This document shows positions 8,632-17,564 of a stretch of DNA of 64,000 bases, piece after piece. A program made the position numbers and the translations under genes. A model generated the notes under the pieces. The model did no database searches. It had not been told where the DNA came from and saw nothing but the letters and a program-made list of their open reading frames with translations. Each line of letters begins with the position of its first letter. The stretch's first letter is position 1. The stretch spans positions 124,001-188,000 of the forward strand of contig NZ_JBPKBH010000007.1 of assembly GCF_051388915.1 (NCBI RefSeq), written 5' to 3'. The DNA comes from Yinghuangia sp051388915. Its GTDB lineage: Bacteria > Actinomycetota > Actinomycetes > Streptomycetales > Streptomycetaceae.

Positions 8632-8748
8632 TAGGGGCACCACCGCGCTCCCCGTGAATTTCGCAACCTCGCGATAGTGGTCTCCGTCGAGCGCGTGAAC
8701 TACCAACTCGGGGTTGTCGTCCAACGGTTCGAGACGCACGGGGTGGTG
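8632..8748 (-). pseudogene. Possible decayed Uma2-like fragment
   Basis: The minus-strand frame reads PVRLEPLDDNPELVVHAL, then DGDHYREVAKFTG. This protein-like stretch is similar in style to the C-terminal part of Uma2-family nuclease-like proteins common in Streptomyces. It has no matching start or catalytic core upstream. I regard it as a possible relic only. Confidence 0.25.
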
Positions 8749-8870
8749 GCCTTGGGGTGCTCGTCGGCTCCCGGTGGGGCGCCAGGGAGTGTCTTCGATG
8801 TCCCGTCGGGTAGCCGGCGGGCCGTGGTGCGAGCGCTCGCAAGCGCGGCCCGCGGCTCGGCCTCGGTTTG

Positions 8871-9021
8871 GCTTGGGAGGGCCGTCAGGGCCAGGCGGCA
8901 AGGGACGTAACGCCGCGACTTGCGAGGGCCGTCAGGGCCCGGTGCGCTCCACCGGCGTACGCTCGCAACGCGCGGTCCGCGGCTCGGCCCGGGTTCGGCT
9001 TGGGCGGGCCGTCGGGAGCGG
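8871..9021. repeat. Interspersed CTTGGGAGGGCCGTCAGGGCC-type repeat cluster (three copies)
   Basis: Copies of a GC-rich motif of about 22 bp begin at 8871, 8919 and 8998. The first and third are embedded in a longer imperfect direct repeat of about 60 bp (8833-8895 and 8958-9020). A fourth copy is at 10811-10832, on the other side of the TPR gene. Confidence 0.7.
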
Positions 9022-9243
9022 GCGGCAAGGTCGTGACGCAGCCACTTGGGGAGCCGTCGAGGCCCGGCGTTGCGGGCCCGGCGGGGATTTGAAGACACGA
9101 CCTGGGGGCGTTCCGGACCGCGTGTGCTCGGGGCGTCTCTGTCGGGTTGCTGGCTTGATCCTCTCGGTGGGCGGTGCGGGGGTGGCGGGTGCGCGGTAGC
9201 GTCGCTCCGACAGTGGGCGAGCTGTGGGGTGGGGTGGGGACGC

Positions 9244-10710
9244 GTGCTCTTCAGATGGCGGCGCCGGCATGAGCGCCACCTTGCCGCGTACCGGCTCCGG
9301 CTGGAGGAAGAGGCGGCGGTGGCGAGCAAGGCGCTTGCCGTCAGGAACTCGTATTTGGTGCCCTACCAGCGAGATTCGGCCGAACCGGAGGGTGACCTTC
9401 CGTCAGAACCGGCGCCGTCCAGGGCAGTTGCCGCCGCAGTGCGGCGGGACGAGCGGGACCGGGCCGCGATGCTCGCCGACCGGGCCCGCCAACTCAGCCG
9501 CGCGGGACGGCACATCGAGGCGTCCGCACCCGCCCGCGCCGCCGTGCGGGTGCTCGGCGAACTCGCCGAACAGGACCCGGCGGAGCACTCCCCCGCGCTG
9601 ATCGACGCGCTGCGCGCGCTCGCCGCGGTTCTCGCGGGCGGCGGGCAGTTCGCCGACGCGGTCAAGGTCGCCGACAACGCCGCGCTGCGGGCCAGGCGGC
9701 TCGCCGCGCTGGACGTGCACCGCCACCGCCCGCTCCTGGCCGCGACATTGCGTGATCTCGGGGCGCGGCTCGGCGACGCGGGCAAGTCCGATCGGGCACT
9801 CGCCGTGCTGCACGAGTGCGTGGAGGCGTACCGGACGCTCGCCGCTCGTTCGCCCGAGGAGCACCGCGCCGGACTGGCCGACGCACTCGACGAATTCGCC
9901 GGACGCCTCGCCGCGACCGGCCTGGTCGAGGACGCGTTGGCGCTGTTCGACGAGGCCGCGCATCTGCTCACGCTCGCGGACGCCGACGTTCTCGCCCAGG
10001 TGACGACGCGCCAGGCGAATCTGCTGGCGCGGGTCGGGCGCGTCGACGAGGCGATAGAGAGGGCGAGTTCGGCGGTACGGCTGAGACGTGCGCGCACCGA
10101 AACCGGTCCCACGCCCGGCGACGACGCGCTCGCGTCCGCGTTGCAGAGCTTCGGCCTGCTGCTCAGCGGCGCCGCGCGCCACGACGACGCGGTCGAGGCG
10201 CTGGAGGAGGCGGTGTCGCTGCGGGCGCGGCGCGTGCGGGCCGACCCGGCGATCGCCCGGCGGCCCGAAGTCGCGGTCACCTACGCGGTGTACGGGCTGG
10301 TGCTGATCTCGGCCGAGCGCCCGGCGGACGCGGTGCCCCCGCTCGCCGCCGCCCTCGGCGTCGGCACCGCGCTGAACCTCCCGCAGGTCGTGGACATGGC
10401 CACCGACGCCCTGGTACGCGCCCACGCGGCCGAACCGGTCGCCGTGCGCTCGCGATGGCGGGCCGCGACCGGGGAGGACGCTCCGGCGTGGATCTCGGGA
10501 TCGGGTACGCGTACCGCCGCCGTCCCCGCGACAGCGGCCGCGCCGGTGGCCGCGACGACGCCTGCGTCGGCACCCGCTCCGACAGCTCCCGCCGCGCCGC
10601 AGCCGCGGCGGTCGGGGCGGCTCACCGCCGACCGGCTCTCACCGGACCGGCCGAGGCGCCGCCCCATCCCCTCCCCCGCCGCGCGGCCTGCCTCGGACGT
10701 CGACGTCTAG
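9244..10710 (+). CDS. TPR-repeat protein
   Basis: This protein of about 488 residues is dominated by antiparallel helical repeats. Segments such as LSRAGRHIEASAPARAAVRV, AGKSDRALAVLHECVEAYRT, LVEDALALFDEAAHLL and ARHDDAVEALEEAVSLR follow TPR spacing, with at least five repeats between about residues 85 and 400. The last 80 residues are Ala/Pro-rich and probably disordered. TPR proteins act as protein-interaction scaffolds; no partner is evident. GTG 9244 was chosen because upstream sequence is repeat-like and not protein-like. It is flanked on both sides by the same interspersed repeat. Confidence 0.75.
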   Translation: MLFRWRRRHERHLAAYRLRLEEEAAVASKALAVRNSYLVPYQRDSAEPEGDLPSEPAPSRAVAAAVRRDERDRAAMLADRARQLSRAGRHIEASAPARAAVRVLGELAEQDPAEHSPALIDALRALAAVLAGGGQFADAVKVADNAALRARRLAALDVHRHRPLLAATLRDLGARLGDAGKSDRALAVLHECVEAYRTLAARSPEEHRAGLADALDEFAGRLAATGLVEDALALFDEAAHLLTLADADVLAQVTTRQANLLARVGRVDEAIERASSAVRLRRARTETGPTPGDDALASALQSFGLLLSGAARHDDAVEALEEAVSLRARRVRADPAIARRPEVAVTYAVYGLVLISAERPADAVPPLAAALGVGTALNLPQVVDMATDALVRAHAAEPVAVRSRWRAATGEDAPAWISGSGTRTAAVPATAAAPVAATTPASAPAPTAPAAPQPRRSGRLTADRLSPDRPRRRPIPSPAARPASDVDV

Positions 10711-10810
10711 TGCGGTGGCCACAAACCTCCACCGGTTCTCGCCGCCCAGCACGCCGCCTCGCCGCGTTGCAGGACCTCGCGAGTACGACTGGTACGAGCT
10801 TCGGCCCTGC

Positions 10811-10832
10811 GCTTGGGAGGGCCGCCAGGCCC
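10811..10832. repeat. Fourth copy of the interspersed GC-rich repeat
   Basis: This copy differs from the one at 8871-8892 by one base near its centre and at its last base. It lies in the 179-bp convergent spacer between the TPR gene and the AraC-type regulator gene. Confidence 0.7.
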
Positions 10833-10889
10833 GGCGAGCGATGCATCGCAATGAACGACGAGAACCGGCAATCGTTGGTGGCCACCGCG

Positions 10890-11768
10890 CTAACCGCTCT
10901 GCTCGGAGGTCGTACGCACGACCGGGATCCACAGCTCCGCGTCCGCGTGGGTTCCGTCGGCGGAGAGCCGGGTCTGCACCATCTCGGGACCGGGCCGACT
11001 CCGGTACGGATTGGACGGGAACCACTGCGTGAACACGTCCCGCCACAGGTATTGCAGCGTCTCCGGGAACGGACCGGAGTGCTCGAACACCGCCCACGTG
11101 CCCGCCTCCACGGGCAACGCGTCGAGTCCGTCGGGGACTTCGGCGCTCGTCACCACCCCGTGGTAGTAGTCGAGTTCGGTGCCCTCGGCCCGTGAGTCGG
11201 CCAAGTCGTCGCTGACGTTGACGAGTCCGCGCGGCTCCTGGTCCGACAGCGCTTCGATGCGCCGCACTTCGTCGGGATCGAGCGCTCGCATGAACTCGAC
11301 GATCTCGGGGTTCATCCCCTCGTGCACGAGCGGCACGCGTGCCTTCCTGCCCACGAGGCGGAACGCGTCCTTCTCCACAACCCGGTAGCGCATGTTGCCG
11401 GTCCCTTCGACGACGAGGTGGAAGGACAGGCGCTGTTGCGAGCGGAGGGCCACGCCCGCGCGGCGGGCCTCGGCGGGGCCGACGCCGTGCACGGCACGGA
11501 ACGCGCGGGCGAACGCCTCTCCCGAGCCGTACCCGTAGCGCACCGCCACGTCGAGCAACGTCCGATCCTGCGCGAGGACTTCGGCGGCGGCTACGGTCAG
11601 CCTGCGGCGCCGGACGTACTCCGACAGCGGCATCCCGGCCAAGGCCGAGAACATCCGCCGGAAGTGGTACTCCGACGTCGCCGCGACCCGCGCCAACTCG
11701 CGCACGTCGACATCGCCGGCCAAGTTGTCCTCGATGAGGTCCATGGCCCGGTTCAGCCGCTCCAGCAC
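10890..11768 (-). CDS. AraC-family regulator with GyrI-like effector domain
   Basis: This 292-residue protein has an N-terminal AraC double helix-turn-helix (LARVAATSEYHFRRMFSALA, then DVAVRYGYGSGEAFARAFR) within residues 1-105. A GyrI-like ligand-binding domain follows from about residue 120 and ends in ELWIPV. This is the Rob/SoxS-like architecture in which the effector domain binds hydrophobic or cationic compounds. GTG 11768 was chosen because AAGGAGAG lies directly before it, and longer in-frame extensions lack one. The target genes are unknown. Confidence 0.9.
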   Translation of the reverse strand: MLERLNRAMDLIEDNLAGDVDVRELARVAATSEYHFRRMFSALAGMPLSEYVRRRRLTVAAAEVLAQDRTLLDVAVRYGYGSGEAFARAFRAVHGVGPAEARRAGVALRSQQRLSFHLVVEGTGNMRYRVVEKDAFRLVGRKARVPLVHEGMNPEIVEFMRALDPDEVRRIEALSDQEPRGLVNVSDDLADSRAEGTELDYYHGVVTSAEVPDGLDALPVEAGTWAVFEHSGPFPETLQYLWRDVFTQWFPSNPYRSRPGPEMVQTRLSADGTHADAELWIPVVRTTSEQSG

Positions 11769-11924
11769 TCTGCTCTCCTTCCCGGTACGCCCCCAGGCTA
11801 GGAAGATCCGGAGGCAGGCCACCCGACATCCCGTGCCCGGTTCGGTGGGGTGCGCGTGAAGGGCGGGCCCCGGCTCGGGGTGAGGAAACACGGGCGGCGG
11901 GGGCGGGCCGCACGTCGAGGGCGA

Positions 11925-12497
11925 CTACACCGCGGGTGGCCGGGAGACGTCGTAGGTGTCCCATTCGCCGTGCCAGAAGGGGTCGAGGCCGCGTTCGTCG
12001 ATGAAACGGCGTTCAATATCGTGCACCGGGTACAGCGCCTGGATCGTGACCAGGTCCTCGCGGCCCGGCTCGCCGATGTCCACGCCCACCGCGTCGTCGC
12101 GTTCCACGACCGTCGACGCGAAGACGAAGAACGCCGTCATCTCGGTGTCCGGCGCGATCCGCTCTCCGAAGTCGATGGTGTTGCCGTAGCCGAACGGGCA
12201 TACCCCGCGCAGTTGTTCGCCCAGCATCCCGAGGGCACGCGGCCACGCCGTGTCGAGCGAGCGTACGCACAGCGACAACTCGGCGGATCCGCCCACCCAT
12301 TCGGGGTGCTCGGCGAGCGAGACGCCGTACGTGAACGCCGTGGCCAGCCCGTCTTCCGGCAGGTCCGGGTACCACAGGACGGTGACCGGCGGCAGGTCCG
12401 GCCGCGCCGCCGACTCGGCCGTGAAGACGACCGGCTTCTCGTCGCCGGTGAGGCGGTCGAGGTGGGCCGAGTAGTTGTGCGCGCGACCTGCTGCCAT
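11925..12497 (-). CDS. Suppressor-of-fused (SUFU) domain protein
   Basis: This 190-residue protein spans one SUFU domain: VTVLWYPDLPEDGLATAFTYG near residue 38, ELSLCVRS near 73, and GVCPFGYGNTIDFGERI near 98, with the C-terminal YPVHDIE-x-RFIDERG segment. In bacteria this domain is often found in immunity proteins against polymorphic toxins, and also as orphan copies. No toxin gene is adjacent, so the role is open. It lies 39 bp downstream of the desaturase gene on the same strand and could be cotranscribed with it. Confidence 0.85.
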   Translation of the reverse strand: MAAGRAHNYSAHLDRLTGDEKPVVFTAESAARPDLPPVTVLWYPDLPEDGLATAFTYGVSLAEHPEWVGGSAELSLCVRSLDTAWPRALGMLGEQLRGVCPFGYGNTIDFGERIAPDTEMTAFFVFASTVVERDDAVGVDIGEPGREDLVTIQALYPVHDIERRFIDERGLDPFWHGEWDTYDVSRPPAV

Positions 12498-12536
12498 CTC
12501 CCCATCCTGCCCGACCGCCCGGTCGGCGCCACAGAC

Positions 12537-13679
12537 TCAGCGGCTCGTGTCCGCCCCGAACTCCGCCGAATCCCGGCGGCGGCGCGCGGCGCGCAGCGGG
12601 GCGCCGACGGCGTGCATGTGGCGGAGCGCCTGGCGGTACGACTCGATCAGCCCCGTCTCGGCGTACGGCACGCCCAGGCGCTCGCAGTGCGCCCGTACGA
12701 TCGGCTGCGCTCTGCGCAGGTTGCCGCGCGGCATGCTCGGCACCAAGTGGTGCTCGATCTGGTAGTTGAGCCCGCCGAGCATCCAGTCGGTGACCGGCCC
12801 ACCGCGCACGTTGCGCGAGGTGAGCACCTGGCGGCGCAGGTGGTCCCAGCGGACGCCCGGCTCCGGCATCGGCATGCCCTTGTGGTTCGGCGCGAAGACC
12901 GCGCCCAGGTGCAGACCGAACAGGGCGTGGTGCACGAGCATGAAGACCAGCGCCTTGGCCGGCGACATCGCGACCAGCAGCAGCGTGGCGTATGCCGCGA
13001 AGTGCAGTGCCAGCAGCGAGCCTTCGACCAGGCGTTCGCGCCGGGTCCGGTTGCGCAGGTCGGCGATGCCGTTGACCTTGAGGTTGAGGCCTTCCAGGAG
13101 CAGCAGCGGGAAGAACAGCCTGGCCTGATGGCGGGTCAGCCAACCGGCCGGGCCCCGGCGGCCGCCGGTCTGGTCGGCGTCCCACACCAGGACGCCGACG
13201 GCGACGTCCGGGTCCTTGTCGCGGTGGTTCGGGTTGGCGTGGTGCCGGTTGTGCTTGCTGTTCCACCATCCGGCGCTCATGCCGTTCATGAGGTTGCCGT
13301 GCAGCAGCGCCATCGCGCGGTGGGTGCGGTGGCTGCCGCCGATCTGGCGGTGGCCCGCGTCGTGGCCGACGAAGGTGGCCCGCGTGGAGAACAGCGCGAC
13401 GGGGACCGCCAGCAGCAGTTGCCACCACGTGTTGCCGAGCCACAGCACGGCGGCCCAGGTGGCGGCGAACAGCAGCAGGTTCACGGTGATGACGCGGAGG
13501 TAGTACGCGTGCCTCCGGTCCATCAGCCCGGCGGCCTTCAGGTCGGCGAGCAGCGGCGCGAAGTCGCTGGTGGCGGCGCGCTCGGACGGCGAAGGCGACG
13601 CGGACGTCACCGGCGACGCGGGCGTCACCGACGGCATGGGCGGCGGATGGCCGGTGGTCGGAAATGCGGCAGCAGGCAT
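12537..13679 (-). CDS. Membrane fatty acid desaturase (acyl-lipid type)
   Basis: This 380-residue membrane protein has the three histidine boxes that bind the di-iron centre: HDAGH at 106-110, HNRHH at 143-147 and QIEHH at 307-311. The Q in the third box is typical of front-end (delta-5/6-like) desaturases. About four membrane segments are visible. It would introduce a double bond into membrane acyl chains. The first 40 residues are Pro/Ser-rich and disordered, so an internal start such as Met15 is possible. Confidence 0.93.
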   Translation of the reverse strand: MPAAAFPTTGHPPPMPSVTPASPVTSASPSPSERAATSDFAPLLADLKAAGLMDRRHAYYLRVITVNLLLFAATWAAVLWLGNTWWQLLLAVPVALFSTRATFVGHDAGHRQIGGSHRTHRAMALLHGNLMNGMSAGWWNSKHNRHHANPNHRDKDPDVAVGVLVWDADQTGGRRGPAGWLTRHQARLFFPLLLLEGLNLKVNGIADLRNRTRRERLVEGSLLALHFAAYATLLLVAMSPAKALVFMLVHHALFGLHLGAVFAPNHKGMPMPEPGVRWDHLRRQVLTSRNVRGGPVTDWMLGGLNYQIEHHLVPSMPRGNLRRAQPIVRAHCERLGVPYAETGLIESYRQALRHMHAVGAPLRAARRRRDSAEFGADTSR

Positions 13680-13824
13680 GGGCGTCCCCTGGATCGGCGT
13701 CGTGGGAGGTGTCGCGACGCCGGAACTGCCGTCCCGCTTCGGGCCCGGCCCGCGGCGTCGTCGTGGTGTCCACGCTAGGCGGCCGCCGCCGACCGGGCGA
13801 TCCTGCTGCCCCCCGAACGCCGAG

Positions 13825-13859
13825 GGCCCCCGGCCCCGGGAATCCGGGGGTCGGGGGCC
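13825..13859 (-). terminator. Hairpin terminator after the VOC-protein gene
   Basis: An 8-bp stem (13825-13832 with 13852-13859), a small internal bulge and a 6-bp inner stem close a GAAT loop. It lies 24 bp past the stop codon of the VOC gene. There is no T tract. Confidence 0.7.
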
Positions 13860-13882
13860 ATGGACGCCGGGCGGGTCCTGTG

Positions 13883-14260
13883 TTACGCGTACGGACGCGT
13901 GATGATCTCCATCGCGTGGCCTGCCGGGTCGAAGAAGTACAGGCCCCGGCCGCCGTGGTGGTGGTTGATCTCGCCCGCGCTCTCCAGCCCGGGATCCGCG
14001 TAGTAGGTGATCCCGCGTTCACTGATGCGCGCGAACGCCGCGTCGAACACCTCGTCCGAGACGAGGAAGGCGTAGTGCTGTGTGGTGATCGATTCGGCGG
14101 GGACGGACGCGAAGTCCAGCGTGACCCCGTTCGCGGTCTCGACCGGGAGGAACACCCCGGCCTCCGCTCCGACGTCCAGCCCCAGGATCCCGGCCAGGAA
14201 CTCGGCCGACTCACGCTTGTCCCGGGCGTGCACGATGGTGTGATTCAACTCGACTGACAT
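13883..14260 (-). CDS. VOC-family (glyoxalase/dioxygenase-fold) protein
   Basis: This 125-residue protein forms one VOC module. It has an N-terminal LNHTIVHARD strand, a central SITTQHYAFLVSDEVFDAAF segment, and a C-terminal LYFFDPAGHAMEIITRPY strand with the usual metal-ligand Glu. Members bind metals and act as lyases, dioxygenases or antibiotic-binding proteins; the substrate is unknown. The start at ATG 14260 has GGAGG 9-13 nt upstream. The two His near residues 4 and 56 could complete the metal site. Confidence 0.85.
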   Translation of the reverse strand: MSVELNHTIVHARDKRESAEFLAGILGLDVGAEAGVFLPVETANGVTLDFASVPAESITTQHYAFLVSDEVFDAAFARISERGITYYADPGLESAGEINHHHGGRGLYFFDPAGHAMEIITRPYA

Positions 14261-14376
14261 GAGGGGTATGCCTCCGCAAGGCACTCCCAGCACCTCCATG
14301 CCTCACCCGGACGGTGACCGGCACGCGATGCTGCGTTGTCGATCGTACGCACGCCGCGCGGGATGGCAACCACCGG

Positions 14377-14982
14377 TCAGTCGGCCGCGGCCGCCGCGGG
14401 TGCCGCGGCCCGTCGGCGCCGACGCAGGTAGTACCAGGTCCCGCCCCCGAGCGCGGCGACCGCCACCGCGGCCCCGCCGAACAACGTGAAGGCCCCGACA
14501 CCCGTCGCCGACGCCAACTCCGCACGGGGAATGCGGTCGAGGTCGGTGGAGCACACGATCGGCACCGTGCTCCCGGCCAGCTTCGCGCACGCGGTCGACG
14601 CGATGCCGTTCCCGGACGGGAGCTTGTCGACGCGCGCCTTGACGGTGCGGACCACTTCCTGGCCCACCGGCAGGTCGAAGGTCCAGGTGATCTGCCCGTC
14701 CGCACCGGTCGAACCGCCGTCCGCCGAGCCGACGAGCGTGGTGCCGGCGGGCAGCGTCTCGGTGACCGACATGCCGTTGAGGTCGGCGGAACCGAGGTTG
14801 CGCAGCCGGATCGTGTACGTGTGCACCTGCCCCGGCCGCGTCTTGACGCTGCCGTCGTCGACCTTGATCGACAACGCCGGACGGGACGGCGTGGGCAGCC
14901 CCTCCGCACCGACCGGCGCGGTCGCCGCGCTCGACAGGCCACCGGCGAGAACGACGACGGCGGCAAGGCTGCGATAGGCCAC
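14377..14982 (-). CDS. Secreted or surface-anchored DUF11 protein
   Basis: This 201-residue protein has a signal peptide (residues 1-27), one DUF11 beta-sandwich (QVHTYTIRLRNLGSADLNGM and SVTETLPAGTTLVGSA) and a C-terminal membrane helix followed by an Arg-rich stretch. It should therefore be exported and anchored with the domain outside. There is no LPxTG sortase site. GTG 14982 follows a CAGGAG ribosome site. DUF11 modules occur in actinobacterial wall proteins without known enzymatic activity. Confidence 0.82.
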   Translation of the reverse strand: MAYRSLAAVVVLAGGLSSAATAPVGAEGLPTPSRPALSIKVDDGSVKTRPGQVHTYTIRLRNLGSADLNGMSVTETLPAGTTLVGSADGGSTGADGQITWTFDLPVGQEVVRTVKARVDKLPSGNGIASTACAKLAGSTVPIVCSTDLDRIPRAELASATGVGAFTLFGGAAVAVAALGGGTWYYLRRRRRAAAPAAAAAD

Positions 14983-15547
14983 GGTGCACTCCTGCGGCGG
15001 TGATCGTACGACGTGATCACCACTCAGTCTGCGGAACCCACCGCCCCCAACCCCGCACGCGCGGCCGCAGCCCGCCCAGACACCGAACGACCCCACCCAT
15101 TCGGCGCATCCTCCCGCCTGGGTCCGATGGTGCCGGGCGTCGCGCGGCTCCGGGAGACGCGGCGGTCGGCGAGGACGAGGGGAACGTGGCACGGGAGGGA
15201 GTCGAGGCCGGTGTCGCCCCTGCGCATGGTGACGGCGCCTCGCCACCGGCCCTCTCCCCCACTCGCTCGACCCTTCGCGGAGGCGAGTGGGCCGCTGAGG
15301 TCCGCGCGGCTCACCGACCCCTTGACCGCGCCGCACGAGGACGCGGCGGTCGACTGGGAGTTGACGCCGTCTCGGCCCGCACCTGCCCCCGCGCCCCACG
15401 CGCACTCAGCCGTCCAGCCGCCAACCGCCAACCGCCAACCGCGCGAAGACGCCACAGGGGCGCGCCCTGGGAACGTGCTGAGCCGCGAGATCCGGCCGTC
15501 CAGCCAGACGGCAACCGGCAACCGGCAACCGGTGCGCAAACGCCGAA
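14983..15547. other. Spacer without a convincing gene; short tandem CAACCG repeats
   Basis: No credible gene was found. At about 15408-15547 two related blocks each contain three short tandem units (CCAACCG, then CAACCGG), each preceded by the same GGCCGTCCAGCC-like lead, forming an imperfect direct repeat of about 70 bp that runs into the gap. Confidence 0.55.
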
Positions 15548-15737
<190 letters not shown>

Positions 15738-16072
15738 CAGATCTCGCCGCGGAGCTTTGCGAGCGCTTCGGCGAGGATCGCTTCGCCGTCGGCGTCGCTG
15801 CGGCGTTCGCGTACGTAGGCGAGGTGGGTCTTGTAGGGCTCGGTACGCGGCGCGTCCGGCGGGTTCTCGCTGTCCTGTCCGGCGGGCAGACCGCAGCGCG
15901 GGCAGTCCCAGGTCTCGGGGACCTGCGCGTCGGTCGCGAAACTCGGCTGGGTCTCGTGCTTGTTGGCACACCAGAACGAGATACGCAGACGGGGGGCCGC
16001 CTCGCCGCGCTCGGCCTCACCCATCGGGCCCGCACCGACTCGGCTCCCACGGATGGCGTTGCCACTTGCCAC
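15738..16072 (-). CDS. rbpA: RNA polymerase-binding protein RbpA (last codon at gap edge)
   Basis: The first 111 residues are visible and are RbpA. It begins MASGNAIRGSRVGAGPMGEA, the zinc-fold region contains C35, H39, C57 and C60, and it ends AEALAKLRGEI. RbpA binds the principal sigma factor and RNA polymerase and stabilises the open promoter complex in actinobacteria. Two bases of the next codon (TG) remain before the N gap, so that codon may be the TGA stop. The GTG start at 16072 has GGGGAG upstream. Its place after secG is the usual Streptomyces order. Confidence 0.95.
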
Positions 16073-16336
16073 GGTTCAAACTCCCCTTGGATCTGAAGGT
16101 CGCGCGCCCGGTCGCGCGGCTCGTCATGCACCCCGGACCACGGCCGGAGGGCTGCCTCGCGAAACAGTGTACGTGCGCTCCGCGCGACCGTGAACCGCGT
16201 CCCGAACGCTTTCCGACACGGCGTCAGGAAGCGTACGCGGACTGGGACATCGTGTGTACCACGAGAAACGGCCGGGATGGGGCGAAACCAAAAGAACCGT
16301 GGGCGGCACACTCGCCGCGGCGCAGCGCGGCGCTCG

Positions 16337-16567
16337 CTACTCCTTGAGCAGCAGGCCGAGCACGACGATGGTCACGAACCACAGCGCGCCCACGATGATG
16401 GTGAGCCGGTCGAGGTTCTTCTCCACGACCGAAGAGCCGCCCAGCGAGGACGACATACCGCCGCCGAAAAGGTCGGACAGGCCCCCGCCCTTGCCCTTGT
16501 GCAGCAGGACAAGCAGCACCATCAGGGCGCTGAAGATGATCAGGGCGATCGAGAACGCGAGCTCCAC
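16337..16567 (-). CDS. secG: Preprotein translocase subunit SecG
   Basis: This 76-residue protein has two membrane helices, one at residues 2-21 and one at 56-75. They flank the SecG loop HKGKGGGLSDLFGGG near residue 23. SecG joins SecYE and assists SecA-driven protein export. The GTG start at 16567 gives the expected length. It follows tpiA, but a strong terminator lies between them, so expression is either by read-through or from its own promoter. Confidence 0.93.
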   Translation of the reverse strand: MELAFSIALIIFSALMVLLVLLHKGKGGGLSDLFGGGMSSSLGGSSVVEKNLDRLTIIVGALWFVTIVVLGLLLKE

Positions 16568-16668
16568 GGCCTGGCCCAACTCCTTTTCGGAGAGTGTTCG
16601 CGTGCGTGCGGGCACGGAACGCTCTGCGGGACGCGCGGCCAGGGATTCCTGGCCTCGGACAGGGTACG

Positions 16669-16708
16669 CCGTTCTCCCGTCCGGATGGGAACTCGGACGG
16701 GAGAACGG
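16669..16708 (-). terminator. Strong hairpin after tpiA
   Basis: A perfect 15-bp stem (16669-16683 with 16694-16708) with a 10-nt loop lies between tpiA and secG. It is likely the end of the glycolytic transcript or a read-through attenuator for secG. Confidence 0.85.
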
Positions 16709-16740
16709 GCGAATCGCCTGTGACGCTACTGCGTGCGTGC

Positions 16741-17559
16741 CTAACCTACGGCCTGGTCGCGGAAGCGGACCAGCTTGACGAACTCCTCGGCCTCCAGGCT
16801 CGCGCCGCCGACCAGGCCGCCGTCGATGTCGGGCTTGGCCATCAGGCCCGCGACGTTCGACGACTTGACCGAGCCGCCGTACAGGACGCGGACCTTGCCG
16901 GCCAGCTCGGCGTCGTACAGCTCGGCGAGCCGCGCGCGGATGGCTCCGCACACCTCCTGCGCGTCCTCCGGCGTCGCGACCTCACCGGTGCCGATGGCCC
17001 ACACCGGCTCGTACGCGATCACGACGCGCTCGGCCTCGGCGGCCTTGATGCCCTTCAGGCCGCCGTCGACCTGGGCGAGCGTGTGGGCGACGTGGTTGCC
17101 CGCCTTGCGGACCTCCAGGCCCTCGCCGACGCACAGGATCGGCGTGATGTTGTTCGCGAACGCCGCCTTGGCCTTGGCATTGACGATCTCGTCCGTCTCC
17201 GCGTGGTACTGCCGGCGCTCCGAGTGGCCCACGGTCACGTACGTGCACTTCAGCTTCGCGAGCATCGACCCGGCGATCTCGCCGGTGTACGCGCCGCCGG
17301 TGTGCTGCGACACGTCCTGCGCGCCGAAGACGATGCGCAGCTTGTCGCCGTCCACCAGCGTCTGCACCGAGCGCAGGTCGGTGAACGGCGGCAGCACCGC
17401 GACCTCGACCTGGTCGAAGTCCTTGTCGTCCAGGGCGAAGGCGAGCTTCTGGACCAGGGCGATGGCCTCAAGGTGGTTGAGGTTCATCTTCCAGTTTCCG
17501 GCCATGAGCGGCATGCGGCCGGTCACCGGGGTGCCGCCGGAGTTCTTCTTGATCGACAT
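16741..17559 (-). CDS. tpiA: Triosephosphate isomerase
   Basis: This 272-residue TIM-barrel protein has the catalytic residues Lys in GNWKMN (K24), His in GHSERR and Glu in AYEPVWAIGTG. It interconverts dihydroxyacetone phosphate and glyceraldehyde 3-phosphate. It carries about 15 extra N-terminal residues, but GGAGGG lies just upstream of ATG 17559, supporting that start. Only 5 bp separate it from pgk, so the two are cotranscribed and probably coupled. Confidence 0.97.
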   Translation of the reverse strand: MSIKKNSGGTPVTGRMPLMAGNWKMNLNHLEAIALVQKLAFALDDKDFDQVEVAVLPPFTDLRSVQTLVDGDKLRIVFGAQDVSQHTGGAYTGEIAGSMLAKLKCTYVTVGHSERRQYHAETDEIVNAKAKAAFANNITPILCVGEGLEVRKAGNHVAHTLAQVDGGLKGIKAAEAERVVIAYEPVWAIGTGEVATPEDAQEVCGAIRARLAELYDAELAGKVRVLYGGSVKSSNVAGLMAKPDIDGGLVGGASLEAEEFVKLVRFRDQAVG

Positions 17560-17564
17560 GCGGT

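Larger units (their letters stand above)
8197..9243. other. About 1 kb of repeat-bearing spacer without a convincing gene
   Basis: No frame in this stretch combines a plausible start, a ribosome site and recognisable protein features. It holds a possible decayed coding fragment (8632-8748, minus) and several copies of an interspersed GC-rich repeat (8871-9021). Confidence 0.6.

Noticed and set aside
8677..8910. Plus-strand frame of 77 codons starting with GTG
   Set aside because: It overlaps the decayed fragment and the interspersed repeat, and its product resembles no protein.
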